Origin: Lentzea terrae
GTDB lineage: Bacteria; Actinomycetota; Actinomycetes; Mycobacteriales; Pseudonocardiaceae
Direction: 5' to 3'
DNA: 64,000 bases
NCBI RefSeq assembly: GCF_003265345.1
Contig: NZ_QFWW01000008.1
Span: 218,290-282,289 of the forward strand
Made by a program: the position numbers and the translations under genes. Numbering within the stretch: the stretch's first letter is position 1; every line of letters starts with the position of its first letter. The notes under the pieces are model-generated. The model was given only the letters and a program-made list of their open reading frames with translations, ran no database searches and was not told the origin of the DNA. Positions 52,091 through 61,635 of the stretch are shown piece after piece.

Positions 52091-54850
52091 TCACAGCTCG
52101 ACCAGCCGCGCCGGCCTCCCCAGGTGGAATCCCTGTGCCTGGTCGCACCCGAGCGTCCGCAGGATCTCCAGCTGTTCCACCTGCTCCACGCCCTCGGCGA
52201 TCACGGTCAGGTCGACGGCGTGGGCCATGGCGATGATGCTCGTGACGATCGCTTCCGCCTCGTCCGAACGGCCCAGCCCCGCCGTGAAGGAGCGGTCGAT
52301 CTTGAGCGTGTCCAGCGGCAGGGTGAGCAGCTGGGCGAGGGAGGAGTAGCCGGTGCCGAAGTCGTCGATCGCGAGCCGCACGCCCAGGTCGCGCAACGCC
52401 GCCAGGGTGCGGGCGGCCTGCGCCGGGTCGCGTGTCAGGGCGCTTTCGGTGATCTCGAGGCACAGCGAGCTGGGGTCCAGCCCTGCCTTGTGGGTGGCGT
52501 GCCGGATCGTGGACATGAGCCACGGGTCGTCCAGCTGGCGAGCGGAGAGGTTCACGGACAGCTCGAGTTCCGGCGCTCCCGCGGCGATCTCGCGGGTGGC
52601 GATGTGCAACATGTGGGCGCCGATGATGTCGATCAGGTCGCTTTCCTCGGCGAGCGGGATGAACTCGCAGGGGGAGATGAGGCCGTAGCACGGGTGCGTC
52701 CAGCGCAGCAGGCCTTCGACGGCCGTGCGCCGGTCCGTGCGGAGATCGATGATCGGCTGGTAGGCGAGCCACAGCTCGTCACCCAGCGGTGCCATGCGCA
52801 GGTCCTGCTCCAGCTGCAGGCGGCGCTGGATGCTTTCGCGCAGTTCGACGTCGAAGAACGCGACGCGGCCCCGGCCCGTGGTTTTCGCCTGGTACATGGC
52901 GAGGTCGGCGTCGCGGAGCAGGTCGGAGCCGTCGCGGGGGTCGCCGGGTTCCGCGATCACGATGCCCACGCTCGCGTCGACGTGCAGCTGCCGTCCCTCC
53001 ACCGAGATCGGCCGGTTGAGCTCGGCGCGGATGTGGTTCGCGAGAGCGGTCGCCTCGTCCGGGCCGGTCACGCCGAAAGCGATGACGGCGAACTCGTCAC
53101 CGCCGAGCCTGCCCACGACGTCGCCGCGGCGAGAGCTTCGGCTCAGCCGCGTGCCGACGATCCGCAGCACCTCGTCACCGGTGCTGTGGCCGAGGGAGTC
53201 GTTGATGACCTTGAACTTGTCGAGGTCGATGAACAACGCAGCGGTCAGCCCGGACCGGTGTGCCCGCGCGGCTGGACTGAGCCGGTCGATGGTCACCGCG
53301 CGGTTGCACAGGCCGGTCAACGCGTCGTGCGTCGCATCGTGCTCCAGCCTGCTGTCGATCATGCGGCGTTCGGTGATGTCGGTGAACGACACGACTGTCG
53401 CCGACGGCAGACGTCCGTCCTGGGCGAGTGCCCGGGCGCTCAGCGACAGCCAGACGTGGGTGCCGTCCGGGCGTCGCGCGCGGAGGATCCGCCCGTGCTG
53501 CGCTGTGCCGGTCGTCCGGGTGATGGCCGACGGGAAGTGCTCGGGCGGGATCGGCTGGCCGGCCTCGTCGTGCAGTTCGGTCAACGACGCCGCTTTGCCG
53601 ATCACCTCCGGCGCGCGGATGCCGAGGATTCGCTCGGCCGCTGGGTTCACGGACTCGACGAGTCCCGTGCTGCCGACGACGAGCACACCCTCCCCGATGG
53701 CAGCGACCACTGCCGTGAAGTGCTGCTCGGCGCGCCTGCGGGCGGTCTCGTCCGCGCAGATCAGCACGTACCCGCCGTCCATCCGGGCGACCGAGGCCCG
53801 CACCGCCAGCGTGTCGCCGTCGGATCTGCGGTGCACCGCGTGGACCACACCTCCGCCTTCCAGCACCGCCGCCGGGTCCAGCGGCGCACCGATCACCTGG
53901 CCGATGGACTGCCCGATCGCGTCGGCCGCGCGCAGGCCGTAGACCTTCTCCGCGCCGGGGTTCCAGCTCGTCACGACGCCCTCGGACGTGGTCGCGATGA
54001 GCGCGTCGCTGACGTGCTCGGCAAGCGCGGCCTGGTAGCGCATCGCGGCCGCGGCCGCCTTCTGCTCGGTGACGTCCCGCATGATCACCTGGAACGCCGG
54101 GCGGCCCTCCCAGGTCGTGCGCACCGAGACCGACTCGATGTCGGTGGTGCCGCCGTCGAACCGGACCAGCACGGCGTCCGCCGGATCGCTCGTCGCGCCC
54201 GGCTCGGCCAGCTTGGCGATCCGCCGCAGCATTTCCGGCTGTGAGTCCGGGTGGACGAAGTCGGTGATCGGCCGCCCGAGGAGGTCGGCGTCGGACCGCG
54301 CCCGCACGAACCGGATCGCCGCCGGGTTCGCGTACACGAGCCGGCCTGCCTCGTGCACCACGATCGCGTCGGGGGAGAGGTCCACCAGGAGCCGGTAGCG
54401 GTCGGCGAGATCCGCCAGTTCCCGTTGCTGGGCGTGGCGCCGGGTCACGTCGGCGACGACGCCGACCAGGGCCCGTGCGGAACCGTGGGTGGAGACACGG
54501 GCGCGGAAGTGGAGCCAGCGCGGGCCGGCCTTGGACTCGAGGGGCTGCTCCAGCTCGAAGTCCTGCCACGCCGGCGCCGTCTTCGCGGCCAAGGTGAGCG
54601 GTGCGACCAGCTCGGCCAGTCTTGCGCGCACGGTCCGGGTGTCAGCGCCGGGAACGCCGATCACCACGTCGAGGCCCGGCATCCACCCGAACTGCTCCGC
54701 GCCGAGGTCCAGCCACCACACGACGGCGGTGCCGACCGAGAGCGCGAGCTCGACCAGCAGCTCCTGGTCGAACCCGGCATCACCGATCAGGCCGCTCACG
54801 TCTTGGCTCCCAGATCCGACGTCTTCCCGGATGCGCGGTGGCGTGACCAT
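52091..54850 (-). CDS. PAS-PAS-PAS-GGDEF-EAL c-di-GMP signalling protein
   Basis: The 919-aa cytoplasmic protein has an N-terminal sensor region and about three PAS domains (residues ~140-250, 260-375, 385-490), then a GGDEF domain with an intact RLGGDEFAVIAFG (~590) and an EAL domain (~670-915) with EGLLRW in place of EALLRW, ELSVNLSARQL, CLEITES and DDFGTGYSSL. Both active sites keep the metal-binding residues I can check, so it could make or degrade c-di-GMP depending on the PAS signal. No membrane helix is present. In actinomycetes c-di-GMP controls development through BldD. Confidence 0.93.
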   Translation of the reverse strand: MVTPPRIREDVGSGSQDVSGLIGDAGFDQELLVELALSVGTAVVWWLDLGAEQFGWMPGLDVVIGVPGADTRTVRARLAELVAPLTLAAKTAPAWQDFELEQPLESKAGPRWLHFRARVSTHGSARALVGVVADVTRRHAQQRELADLADRYRLLVDLSPDAIVVHEAGRLVYANPAAIRFVRARSDADLLGRPITDFVHPDSQPEMLRRIAKLAEPGATSDPADAVLVRFDGGTTDIESVSVRTTWEGRPAFQVIMRDVTEQKAAAAAMRYQAALAEHVSDALIATTSEGVVTSWNPGAEKVYGLRAADAIGQSIGQVIGAPLDPAAVLEGGGVVHAVHRRSDGDTLAVRASVARMDGGYVLICADETARRRAEQHFTAVVAAIGEGVLVVGSTGLVESVNPAAERILGIRAPEVIGKAASLTELHDEAGQPIPPEHFPSAITRTTGTAQHGRILRARRPDGTHVWLSLSARALAQDGRLPSATVVSFTDITERRMIDSRLEHDATHDALTGLCNRAVTIDRLSPAARAHRSGLTAALFIDLDKFKVINDSLGHSTGDEVLRIVGTRLSRSSRRGDVVGRLGGDEFAVIAFGVTGPDEATALANHIRAELNRPISVEGRQLHVDASVGIVIAEPGDPRDGSDLLRDADLAMYQAKTTGRGRVAFFDVELRESIQRRLQLEQDLRMAPLGDELWLAYQPIIDLRTDRRTAVEGLLRWTHPCYGLISPCEFIPLAEESDLIDIIGAHMLHIATREIAAGAPELELSVNLSARQLDDPWLMSTIRHATHKAGLDPSSLCLEITESALTRDPAQAARTLAALRDLGVRLAIDDFGTGYSSLAQLLTLPLDTLKIDRSFTAGLGRSDEAEAIVTSIIAMAHAVDLTVIAEGVEQVEQLEILRTLGCDQAQGFHLGRPARLVEL

Positions 54851-55053
54851 CGTGAAGTCCTACTACACGCTTGACCAGAGCCGCATCCGTCTGGCGTAAA
54901 CACGGTGAACCGTTATATCCGGTCGTCTGCTCCGCCGGACTGTCAGGGTTCGCTCACAATGTCCATTGTGGACGAATGAATTCCTTCGTGCGAGGTCGTC
55001 GGCGCGGTTACCCTGGAAGTGAGGTGTCGGCCCTCGGTGTGGGGGAGCTGGAT

Positions 55054-56214
55054 ATGGTCGCGCGAGGTGTGGGTATCTGCGGAATCGGCGTGGTCAGCGC
55101 GTACGGGTGGAGCCGTCGGTCGCTCTGGGAGGGACTGCTGAGCGGGAAGCCCGCCGCTGCCGTCGTCCCTGAGCTGGGCCGATTTCCCGGCGACACGGTC
55201 TGGGCGGCGCGGGTCGGCGAGGGCGGTGATCCGGCCGACGGGCCGAGCAGGTTCGCGCAGGCGATGCGCGCCGCCGCGAGAGAGGCCATCGAGGACGCGG
55301 GTGCGCGAGGCTGGAGTCCCGGCCGGCGAGTCGGCCTGTTGCACGCGGTCGTGCTGGGCGAGGTGGACCTGTGGCGCGACTTCTACGTCACGCGCGGTGG
55401 CGAGCTACCGGTGCGCGACTACCTGGCGTTGATGCCGTCCACGCCCATGTCGATGTTGATGCAGGAATACGGTTTCCACGGCCCGGCTGTGAACGTCTCG
55501 GCGATGTGCGCGTCGGGCAACGCCGGCCTGATCACCGCGAAAGCATGGCTGGACGCCGGGATCGTCGACGACGTCGTGTTCGTCGCGACGGATCTTTCGC
55601 TCACGCCGGAGAACGTGTCTCACTTCGTCCGGCTCGGGGTGGCGATCGTGGACGCCGAGCCGCTCGACGCGTGCCGTCCGTTCCAGCAGGGCAGCAGGGG
55701 TTTCGTGATGGGCGAGGCGTCAGTGGCGTTCGTCCTTTCGCGCCGTGCGACACGTCCGTACGCGTTCACGCTCGGTGGTGCGATGTCGCACGACGCTTAC
55801 CACGTGACGTCGATCGATCCACGGCTCGACCAGATCACCGCGTGCTTCAGCGACGCGCTGGGGAACGCGTCGGTGAGCGCGGCTGACGTGCGTTACCTCA
55901 ACGCGCACGGTCCCGGCACCGCGCAGTGCGACGCCGCCGAGGCGGCCGTGCTGGAGCAGCTGTTCGCGCCGGAAACCGAGATCTACTCGGTGAAGCCGCT
56001 GACGGGACACTGCCAGGGCGCGGCGTCGTCGATCGAAGTCGCGGTGACCGCGATGGCGTACGACAGCGGGGTGATCCCGGCGCCACCGGTGGTCGCCTCA
56101 GGGCACCCGCGACTGCTGGACGGGCTCACACCGCTCGGCGCCGGTCTCACGATCAAGTCGTCACTCGGCATGGGTGGCCACAACTCCGCGGTCGTGCTGG
56201 CGCCGCCCGCCTGA
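55054..56214 (+). CDS. Stand-alone beta-ketoacyl synthase, FabF/KS-II type
   Basis: The 386-aa protein is a thiolase-fold KS with the full Cys-His-His triad: Cys152 in SAMCASGNAG, His285 in LNAHGPGTAQCD and His319 in TGHCQGAAS, and a C-terminal GMGGHNSAVVL. There is no acyl carrier, ketoreductase or other fatty acid or polyketide gene nearby, so the substrate is unknown. Residues around the Cys (MCASG rather than the usual ACASG/ACSTS) set it apart from housekeeping FabF. The ATG at 55054 follows GGGGGAG. A 14-bp hairpin terminator follows. Confidence 0.88.
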   Translation: MVARGVGICGIGVVSAYGWSRRSLWEGLLSGKPAAAVVPELGRFPGDTVWAARVGEGGDPADGPSRFAQAMRAAAREAIEDAGARGWSPGRRVGLLHAVVLGEVDLWRDFYVTRGGELPVRDYLALMPSTPMSMLMQEYGFHGPAVNVSAMCASGNAGLITAKAWLDAGIVDDVVFVATDLSLTPENVSHFVRLGVAIVDAEPLDACRPFQQGSRGFVMGEASVAFVLSRRATRPYAFTLGGAMSHDAYHVTSIDPRLDQITACFSDALGNASVSAADVRYLNAHGPGTAQCDAAEAAVLEQLFAPETEIYSVKPLTGHCQGAASSIEVAVTAMAYDSGVIPAPPVVASGHPRLLDGLTPLGAGLTIKSSLGMGGHNSAVVLAPPA

Positions 56215-56275
56215 CGGATGGGGATCGGGCCGGGCGCGGCTTTGCAGTCCACTGTGGACTTTCGGCGGTGTCGGG

Positions 56276-56312
56276 CCGTGGGAGACGAGCTCGTTTCACT
56301 CGTCTCCCACGG
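56276..56312. terminator. Hairpin terminator after ketosynthase
   Basis: CCGTGGGAGACGAG (56276-56289) and its exact complement (56299-56312) make a 14-bp stem with a 9-nt loop between the ketosynthase gene and the convergent small secreted-protein gene. Confidence 0.85.
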
Positions 56313-56365
56313 ACCTCTTGAGGTACGTCAGGCGGACTTGCCTGGCTGTGCTTTCACGCGAGTCG

Positions 56366-56776
56366 TCAGTTGATGAGAACGACGGTGTAGTTCAGGGTGG
56401 CGCCGCTAGCGGTGTAGGTTGCCGTCTGACCGTTGCGGCAGTACGAGACGAATGTGTTGCCGGTCTGGCTGGTTCCGCCGACGGCCTGCACGAGGGGGCG
56501 CACGTCGGAGCCTTCTGCCAGTTCGGTCGCGGTGAGGTCGACGACCCGCCACTGGTTGATCGGGTAGTTGTCGGTCTCGGGTGAGAGCCCTCCGGAGCGG
56601 GTCGTGACGCGGAACGACAGCACGAACCCCGCGTTGTTCACCACGGCCACCTTCTGCACACAGGGTGCGGCGGCGGTCTCAGCCGCCGATGCCGGTGGGT
56701 GTGCGACCAGTGTTCCGGTCAACGCGGCCATGGCGCCTGCGAGGGCGAGATGCGTGAAGGACTTGTTGGCTGGCAA
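56366..56776 (-). CDS. Small secreted protein, unknown function
   Basis: The 136-aa protein has a signal peptide (HLALAGAMAALTGTLVAHPPASA) and a compact beta-rich domain (VAVVNNAGFVLSFRVTTRSG...QTATYTASGATLNYTVVLI) with two Cys. This domain recurs in secreted actinomycete and fungal proteins; no function is known to me. The start is TTG at 56776 with AGAGAGG upstream, which gives a normal signal peptide; a longer start at 56902 would add unlikely sequence. Confidence 0.72.
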   Translation of the reverse strand: MPANKSFTHLALAGAMAALTGTLVAHPPASAAETAAAPCVQKVAVVNNAGFVLSFRVTTRSGGLSPETDNYPINQWRVVDLTATELAEGSDVRPLVQAVGGTSQTGNTFVSYCRNGQTATYTASGATLNYTVVLIN

Positions 56777-57002
56777 CAGATGTACCTCTCTGCTCGCTAC
56801 TGGACGGAACGCCGCGGATGATGATCCGCTGCGAGGCCCGGATTTCCGCTGTGCCGCAGGGGCAAACAGGAATAGTTGCGAGACAAGGGAAACTGCGGCC
56901 AACTGGTGGCACTGTCTGCTGCGGATGGTTCGCTCAGCAGTTCGTCAAGTGACGCCCCGTCGAAGTCAAGTGGCTCAAGTGGACAGTGCTGCCGAGTTGG
57001 GT

Positions 57003-58199
57003 TCAGGCTTCGGGACGGTTCGCGGTGGGGATCGTGATGAGGGTGGCCTTCGGTGAAGTTCCTTTGTTGAGGAACAACATTGCCAGCGCGCGGATGAACT
57101 GGTCGAACAGGTAGAACCCGACGGGCATGACGGGCAGCAGTCCTTCGCGGAAAGCGATGTAGGCCGGCCACCCGGTGCGGATCATCGCCGCCGCCGCGTA
57201 GTCGCGGCGCAGTCCCAGCCAGTCGCCGATCGCGTCGCTGAGCACGTAGCGGACGAACTCGTTGAGGAATCCGCGAGTGACGCCCAGGTCGATCTGCGCG
57301 GTCAGCCCGAGAAGGTCCTCGGCCAGCTCCCGGCCCTCGCGGGTCGGGGCGAGGATCGGCGTCAGCACCTGTGCCGACTGGGCGTACGCGGCGGCCCAGG
57401 TCTTGGGGATGAACTCGTCCCGCACACCCAGCAGATGGATGGCGACCTGCCACATGTGCAGGAACGCGTCCTCTTCCGCGGCCGACATCGGAACGCGCCA
57501 TTCGCGCAGCTTCCTGTGCACGAAGGTGCCGAGGCTGTGGAAGGTGACCAGGATGTCGCCGTTGCTGATCGGGATCTGCTCGTCGTTGACCGCCTGCCAC
57601 TGCGGCGACTGGGGGAGCAGGTGTCGCACCGCCGCGTGCACCAGGCGAGTCTTGTTGGCTGTCACCACGAATTGGCCCGTGGGTTCGAAAGCGTTCAGCT
57701 CGCTCATGTCGTAGCCGAAGGTGAAGGTCTTGGCCGCGCGGTCCTTCATGTCGGCGCCGCCTGCGGACCAGTAGACCGACTTGGCCTCACGTGGGATGAC
57801 GGTGCTCATGATGCCGCTACCGAGGCCGTACAGCAGGAACAGGTAGGTGTCCTTGCGCCGGTTGAAGTCGGCGGCGAGGCGCAGCTTGGCGCGGTCGGCG
57901 AAGGAAGGCAGCCGGTTGACCTTCTGCAGGTAGGCGGCGAGCCCGGCCGGCAGGCCGCTGGGCAGTGGGTCGTTGTTGTTCACCCACGACCGCATCGCGG
58001 TGTTGACCGCCGGAACCTGGCCGTTGTCGAGAAGGCTCGCGAGCAGACGGTCCACCTCGTCGTCCCACACCCACCACGGGTCGCTGCTCGCCAAGCCGTC
58101 GCCCACCGGGGCCGCCCCTGCCGGAGCGGCGCCGGCCACGCTCGCCAGACCCAGCGCGACGCCGAGTGTGAGGACGTTCCTCCTGTTGAGATTGCTCAT
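57003..58199 (-). CDS. lcp: Latex clearing protein-type rubber oxygenase (Lcp)
   Basis: The 398-aa protein has a Tat-like signal (NRRNVLTLGVALG) and then the Lcp/DUF2236 heme oxygenase pattern: PWWVWDDEVDRLL, GLGSGIMSTVIPREAKSVYW, GGADMKDR, NKTRLVHAAVRHLLPQSP, ISNGDILVTFHSLGTF (His221, equivalent to the axial heme His of Lcp from Streptomyces K30) and FLHMWQVAIHLLGVRDEFIP. Lcp cleaves cis-1,4-polyisoprene outside the cell into oligomers with aldehyde and ketone ends. Divergently, an aldehyde dehydrogenase and acyl-CoA genes follow, which supports the assignment. Length is typical. Confidence 0.88.
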   Translation of the reverse strand: MSNLNRRNVLTLGVALGLASVAGAAPAGAAPVGDGLASSDPWWVWDDEVDRLLASLLDNGQVPAVNTAMRSWVNNNDPLPSGLPAGLAAYLQKVNRLPSFADRAKLRLAADFNRRKDTYLFLLYGLGSGIMSTVIPREAKSVYWSAGGADMKDRAAKTFTFGYDMSELNAFEPTGQFVVTANKTRLVHAAVRHLLPQSPQWQAVNDEQIPISNGDILVTFHSLGTFVHRKLREWRVPMSAAEEDAFLHMWQVAIHLLGVRDEFIPKTWAAAYAQSAQVLTPILAPTREGRELAEDLLGLTAQIDLGVTRGFLNEFVRYVLSDAIGDWLGLRRDYAAAAMIRTGWPAYIAFREGLLPVMPVGFYLFDQFIRALAMLFLNKGTSPKATLITIPTANRPEA

Positions 58200-58385
58200 T
58201 TACTTACCTGGCTTCCATGGTAGGCATGTTTGCCGATTTTTTGGGTATCGAGCAGCAGTCCGGTGCTGGGTCCTCCTTGATCCTGCATGAGATTTCTCGT
58301 TAACATAGTCAGGCTGCACCAGGCCGCCGTCCAGCGGCAAGCCGATCGCCGACCTGAATCGGTCCGCTACTCCAGAGGAGTCTCG

Positions 58386-59996
58386 ATGGCCGCGGAGCAG
58401 ACCCGGATCCCAGCAGCCTCGGTCGCGAGTTCTCGCCCCGCCTGGGTGACCGAAGAGCTGGTCGAACAGTGGTGCGCGTGGGTGCGTCGAGAGGTGACGC
58501 GGCACGGGAACCCGGATCCGGTGACCGCTGTCGCGCCTTACGACCTGGCACCGACTCCGGCGGTTCCGGCGTGTGCCGACGAAGACGTCGCGTCCGCTGT
58601 CGTGAGCGCCGGGCAGGCCCAGCGGGAGTGGGCGCGAACATCGGTCGCGGGCCGTGGCGAGATCGTGCTCGCCTTCCACGACCTGCTGTTGGCGCGGCAG
58701 GGGCAGGTGCTCGACCTGATCCAGTGGGAGACCGGCAAGGCGCGGTACCACGCCTGGCAGGAGGTGGCTCAGGTCGCGACGATCGCTCGCCACTACGCGC
58801 GCCGGGCACGGCATTACCTCGGACCTCGCCGGGTGCGCGGAATGGTGCCGGGCCTGACGAGAGTCAGGGAGGTGAGAGTGCCGAAGGGCGTCGTCGGCGT
58901 CATCTCTCCCTGGAACTATCCGCTCTACCTCGGCGCCGGCGACGTGTTGCCCGCACTGCTCGCCGGCAACGCGGTCGTCTCGAAGGCTGACTCCCGGACA
59001 CCGCTGACCCTGTTGTGGACCCGTGCCCTGATGGCGGAGGCGGGCCTGCCGGACGACCTGTGGCAGATCGTGACAGGTCCGGGGGACGTGGTGGGGACCG
59101 CTCTGGTCGACTCCGTCGACTTCGTCTGCTTCACCGGATCGACCGCCACCGGCCGCACGGTGGCCGAGCGTGCCGCGCGGCGGCTCATCGGCGCGTCCCT
59201 CGAACTCGGCGGCAAGAACCCGCTCATCGTGCGCGAGGACGCCGACGTCGCCGCCGCGGCGGCCGGCACCGTGGTGGCCGCTTTCGCCAACACCGGACAG
59301 ATGTGCATCCACGTCGAACGCGTCTACGTGCACGAGGGGGTCTACGACGCGTTCCGCGACGAGCTGGTGCGGGCGACCAGCGCACTGCGGTTGGGGCAGA
59401 CCTACGACTACTCGGCCGACATCGGGTCACTGATCTCCGCGGCTCAGCTCGCGGCCGTCGAGGCACACGTCGACGACGCGGTGGGCAAAGGGGCGACCGT
59501 GCTCGTGGGCGGCCGCGCTCGTCCGGACGTCGGCCCGTTGTGCTACGAGCCGACGATCCTCGAAGGCGTCACCCCGGACATGGCCGTTTTCGGGGAGGAG
59601 ACGTTCGGCCCAGTGATCTCCTTGTACCCCTACGCAGCCGACAGCGATCCTGTTTCGCTGGCCAACCAGGGGACCTACGGCCTGTCGGCATCGATCTGGT
59701 CGCGTGACACCCGCATGGCCAGCCGGATGGCGTCGCGGATCCGCGCCGGCTCGATCAACGTCAACGATGGCGCGGCGGCCGCCGCCGGCAGCGTCGAGGC
59801 CGGGATGGGCGGTATGGGCGACAGCGGGCTCGGCAGGCGCCACGGGGCCGAGGGGATCCGCAAGTACACCGAGAGCCAGACGATCGCCGTGCAGCGCCTC
59901 ATGCCTCTCGGCCCGTCGCCGAAGTCGTCCGCGCAGAGCTTCGTCCACCGCACCAACCGGCAGCTGGCCCTGCTGCGGCGCCTGGGGATCCGATGA
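58386..59996 (+). CDS. Aldehyde dehydrogenase family protein
   Basis: The 536-aa protein is an NAD(P)-dependent aldehyde dehydrogenase with Asn177 (SPWNYPL), Glu273 (SLELGGKNP) and nucleophile Cys307 (ANTGQMCIHV). It resembles succinate-semialdehyde-type enzymes. In this locus it probably oxidises the aldehyde end of oligo-isoprenoids released by Lcp. The ATG at 58386 follows AGAGGAG. The gene begins 186 bp from lcp on the other strand, so both share one control region. It overlaps the DUF4334 gene by four bases and starts a three-gene operon. Confidence 0.93.
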   Translation: MAAEQTRIPAASVASSRPAWVTEELVEQWCAWVRREVTRHGNPDPVTAVAPYDLAPTPAVPACADEDVASAVVSAGQAQREWARTSVAGRGEIVLAFHDLLLARQGQVLDLIQWETGKARYHAWQEVAQVATIARHYARRARHYLGPRRVRGMVPGLTRVREVRVPKGVVGVISPWNYPLYLGAGDVLPALLAGNAVVSKADSRTPLTLLWTRALMAEAGLPDDLWQIVTGPGDVVGTALVDSVDFVCFTGSTATGRTVAERAARRLIGASLELGGKNPLIVREDADVAAAAAGTVVAAFANTGQMCIHVERVYVHEGVYDAFRDELVRATSALRLGQTYDYSADIGSLISAAQLAAVEAHVDDAVGKGATVLVGGRARPDVGPLCYEPTILEGVTPDMAVFGEETFGPVISLYPYAADSDPVSLANQGTYGLSASIWSRDTRMASRMASRIRAGSINVNDGAAAAAGSVEAGMGGMGDSGLGRRHGAEGIRKYTESQTIAVQRLMPLGPSPKSSAQSFVHRTNRQLALLRRLGIR

Positions 59997-60463
59997 GCGA
60001 CGACACGATGGCACGGTGGAAGGCACTTCGCGCGGCGCCGGGCCCCATCGACCCGGTCGACCTCGACGCCCTGTGGGCGGATCTCGAGGTCGTCGTGGCG
60101 TCGGCGCTCGTCGGCTCCTGGCGCGGCTTCGCCTTCCCGACCGGACACCCCGTCGAACGGGTGCTGGCGAGAAGCCGTTGGCACGGCAAGCGGTTCGCCG
60201 CGCCGAACGACGCCACACCGCTGGTCTGCCGGGCCGACGACGGCAGCCTCTACTCCGACACCAACGCGGGCAAGGGCGAAGCCAGCCTGTGGAACGTCGA
60301 GTTCCGCGGTGAGGTCACCGCCACGATGGTGTACGACGGCATGCCGGTCCTCGACCACTTCAAGCGCGTGGACGACAACACGCTGATGGGCATCATGAAC
60401 GGCAAACCGGACGTCGTGCTCGCGGACGGCCGCCACTTCTACTTCGGCCTGGAACGCGAGTGA
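59993..60463 (+). CDS. GXWXG/DUF4334 domain protein
   Basis: The 156-aa protein has the GXWXG motif in LVGSWRGFAFPTGHPVERVL (residues ~39-58) and the DUF4334 C-terminal block VDDNTLMGIMNGK. This family often neighbours aldehyde dehydrogenase or acyl-CoA genes of isoprenoid and fatty acid breakdown; a biochemical role is not established. It overlaps the aldehyde dehydrogenase gene by four bases (ATGA) and is followed at once by an acyl-CoA dehydrogenase gene. Confidence 0.85.
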   Translation: MSDDTMARWKALRAAPGPIDPVDLDALWADLEVVVASALVGSWRGFAFPTGHPVERVLARSRWHGKRFAAPNDATPLVCRADDGSLYSDTNAGKGEASLWNVEFRGEVTATMVYDGMPVLDHFKRVDDNTLMGIMNGKPDVVLADGRHFYFGLERE

Positions 60464-60471
60464 GGATCGGG

Positions 60472-61635
60472 ATGAGCAGCGTGATCTCCCCACAACGATC
60501 GCTCTACGAGGACGACCACGAGCTGCTGCGCGACACGGTCCGCGCCTTCGTCGACAAGCACGCCGCACCCCACGCCGAGCGGTGGCGGGCGGAGGGCAAG
60601 GTCGACCGCGCGCTGTTCGAGGAGGCGGCCAAGGCGGGACTCCTCGGTTTCGGCATTCCCGAGGAGTACGGCGGTGCCGGCATCACCGACTACCGCTTCA
60701 ACGCGGTGATCGGGGAGGAGTTCTGCCGCAACCCGGTGTCGGACGGGCTCGCCGGGGTCGCGCTGTCCAACGACATCGTCGTGCCCTACTTCACCGGCCT
60801 GGCCAACGCCGAGCAGAAGGCCCGCTGGTTGCCCGGTATCGCCGCGGGAAAGCTCATCGTCGCGATCGCGATGACCGAACCGGGAACCGGGAGCGACCTG
60901 GCCGGGATCAGCACCACCGCCGTTCGCGACGGGGACCACTACGTGGTCAACGGCAGCAAGGTCTTCATCTCCAACGGGCAGAACGCCGACCTCGTGGTGA
61001 CCGCCGTCCGCACCGGCCCCGACCGCCACCAGGGGCTCAGCCTGCTGGTCGTCGAGGCCGATCGCGCCGGCTTCTCCCGTGGCCGCAACCTCGAGAAGAT
61101 CGGGCTGCACGCCCAGGACACCAGCGAGCTCTTCTTCTCCGACGTCCGGGTTCCCGTCGCCAACCTGCTCGGCGAGGAGGGATCCGGCTTCCTCGGCCTG
61201 ATGCGCAACCTGCCCCAGGAACGGATCTCGATCGCCGCCAATGCCGTGGCCTCGGCCGAGGGCGTGCTGGAACGCACCCTCGACTACGTCAAGCAACGCA
61301 AGGCGTTCGGCCGGCCGATCGGATCCTTCCAGAACACGCGCTTCGAACTGGCCTCGATGGTCACCGCCGTACGAGTGAGCCGGAGCCACGTCGACGACCT
61401 GCTCGCCAGGCACTCCCGCGGCGAGCTCAGCGCCGCGGACGCGGCGGCGGCGAAGTTCTGGACCACCGAGCAGTACGTCGACATCGTCGGGCGTTGCCTT
61501 CAACTGCACGGCGGTTACGGCTACATGCTCGAGTACCGCATCGCCCACGACTACCTCGACTCGCGCATCACCACGATCTACGGCGGCACCACGGAGATCA
61601 TGAAAGAGATCGTCGGCCGCGATCTCGGGCTATGA
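60472..61635 (+). CDS. Acyl-CoA dehydrogenase
   Basis: The ~387-aa flavoenzyme has the acyl-CoA dehydrogenase blocks IVAIAMTEPGTGSDLAGI, VVNGSKVFISNGQ, the QAFGRPIGSFQNTRF-like KAFGRPIGSFQNTRFEL and the C-terminal LHGGYGYMLEY and IYGGTTEIMKEIVGRDLGL. The catalytic Glu of the ITRIYEGA type is seen as YGGT, as in long-chain and branched-chain enzymes where the base lies elsewhere. The start is ATG 60472 or GTG 60460. In this locus it would start beta-oxidation of isoprenoid acyl-CoAs. It overlaps the convergent ligase gene by 6 bases. Confidence 0.9.
   Translation: MSSVISPQRSLYEDDHELLRDTVRAFVDKHAAPHAERWRAEGKVDRALFEEAAKAGLLGFGIPEEYGGAGITDYRFNAVIGEEFCRNPVSDGLAGVALSNDIVVPYFTGLANAEQKARWLPGIAAGKLIVAIAMTEPGTGSDLAGISTTAVRDGDHYVVNGSKVFISNGQNADLVVTAVRTGPDRHQGLSLLVVEADRAGFSRGRNLEKIGLHAQDTSELFFSDVRVPVANLLGEEGSGFLGLMRNLPQERISIAANAVASAEGVLERTLDYVKQRKAFGRPIGSFQNTRFELASMVTAVRVSRSHVDDLLARHSRGELSAADAAAAKFWTTEQYVDIVGRCLQLHGGYGYMLEYRIAHDYLDSRITTIYGGTTEIMKEIVGRDLGL

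Noticed and set aside
51887..54244. 785-residue plus-strand frame opposite the GGDEF-EAL gene
   Set aside because: The minus-strand gene has clear PAS, GGDEF and EAL motifs, so this frame is a shadow.
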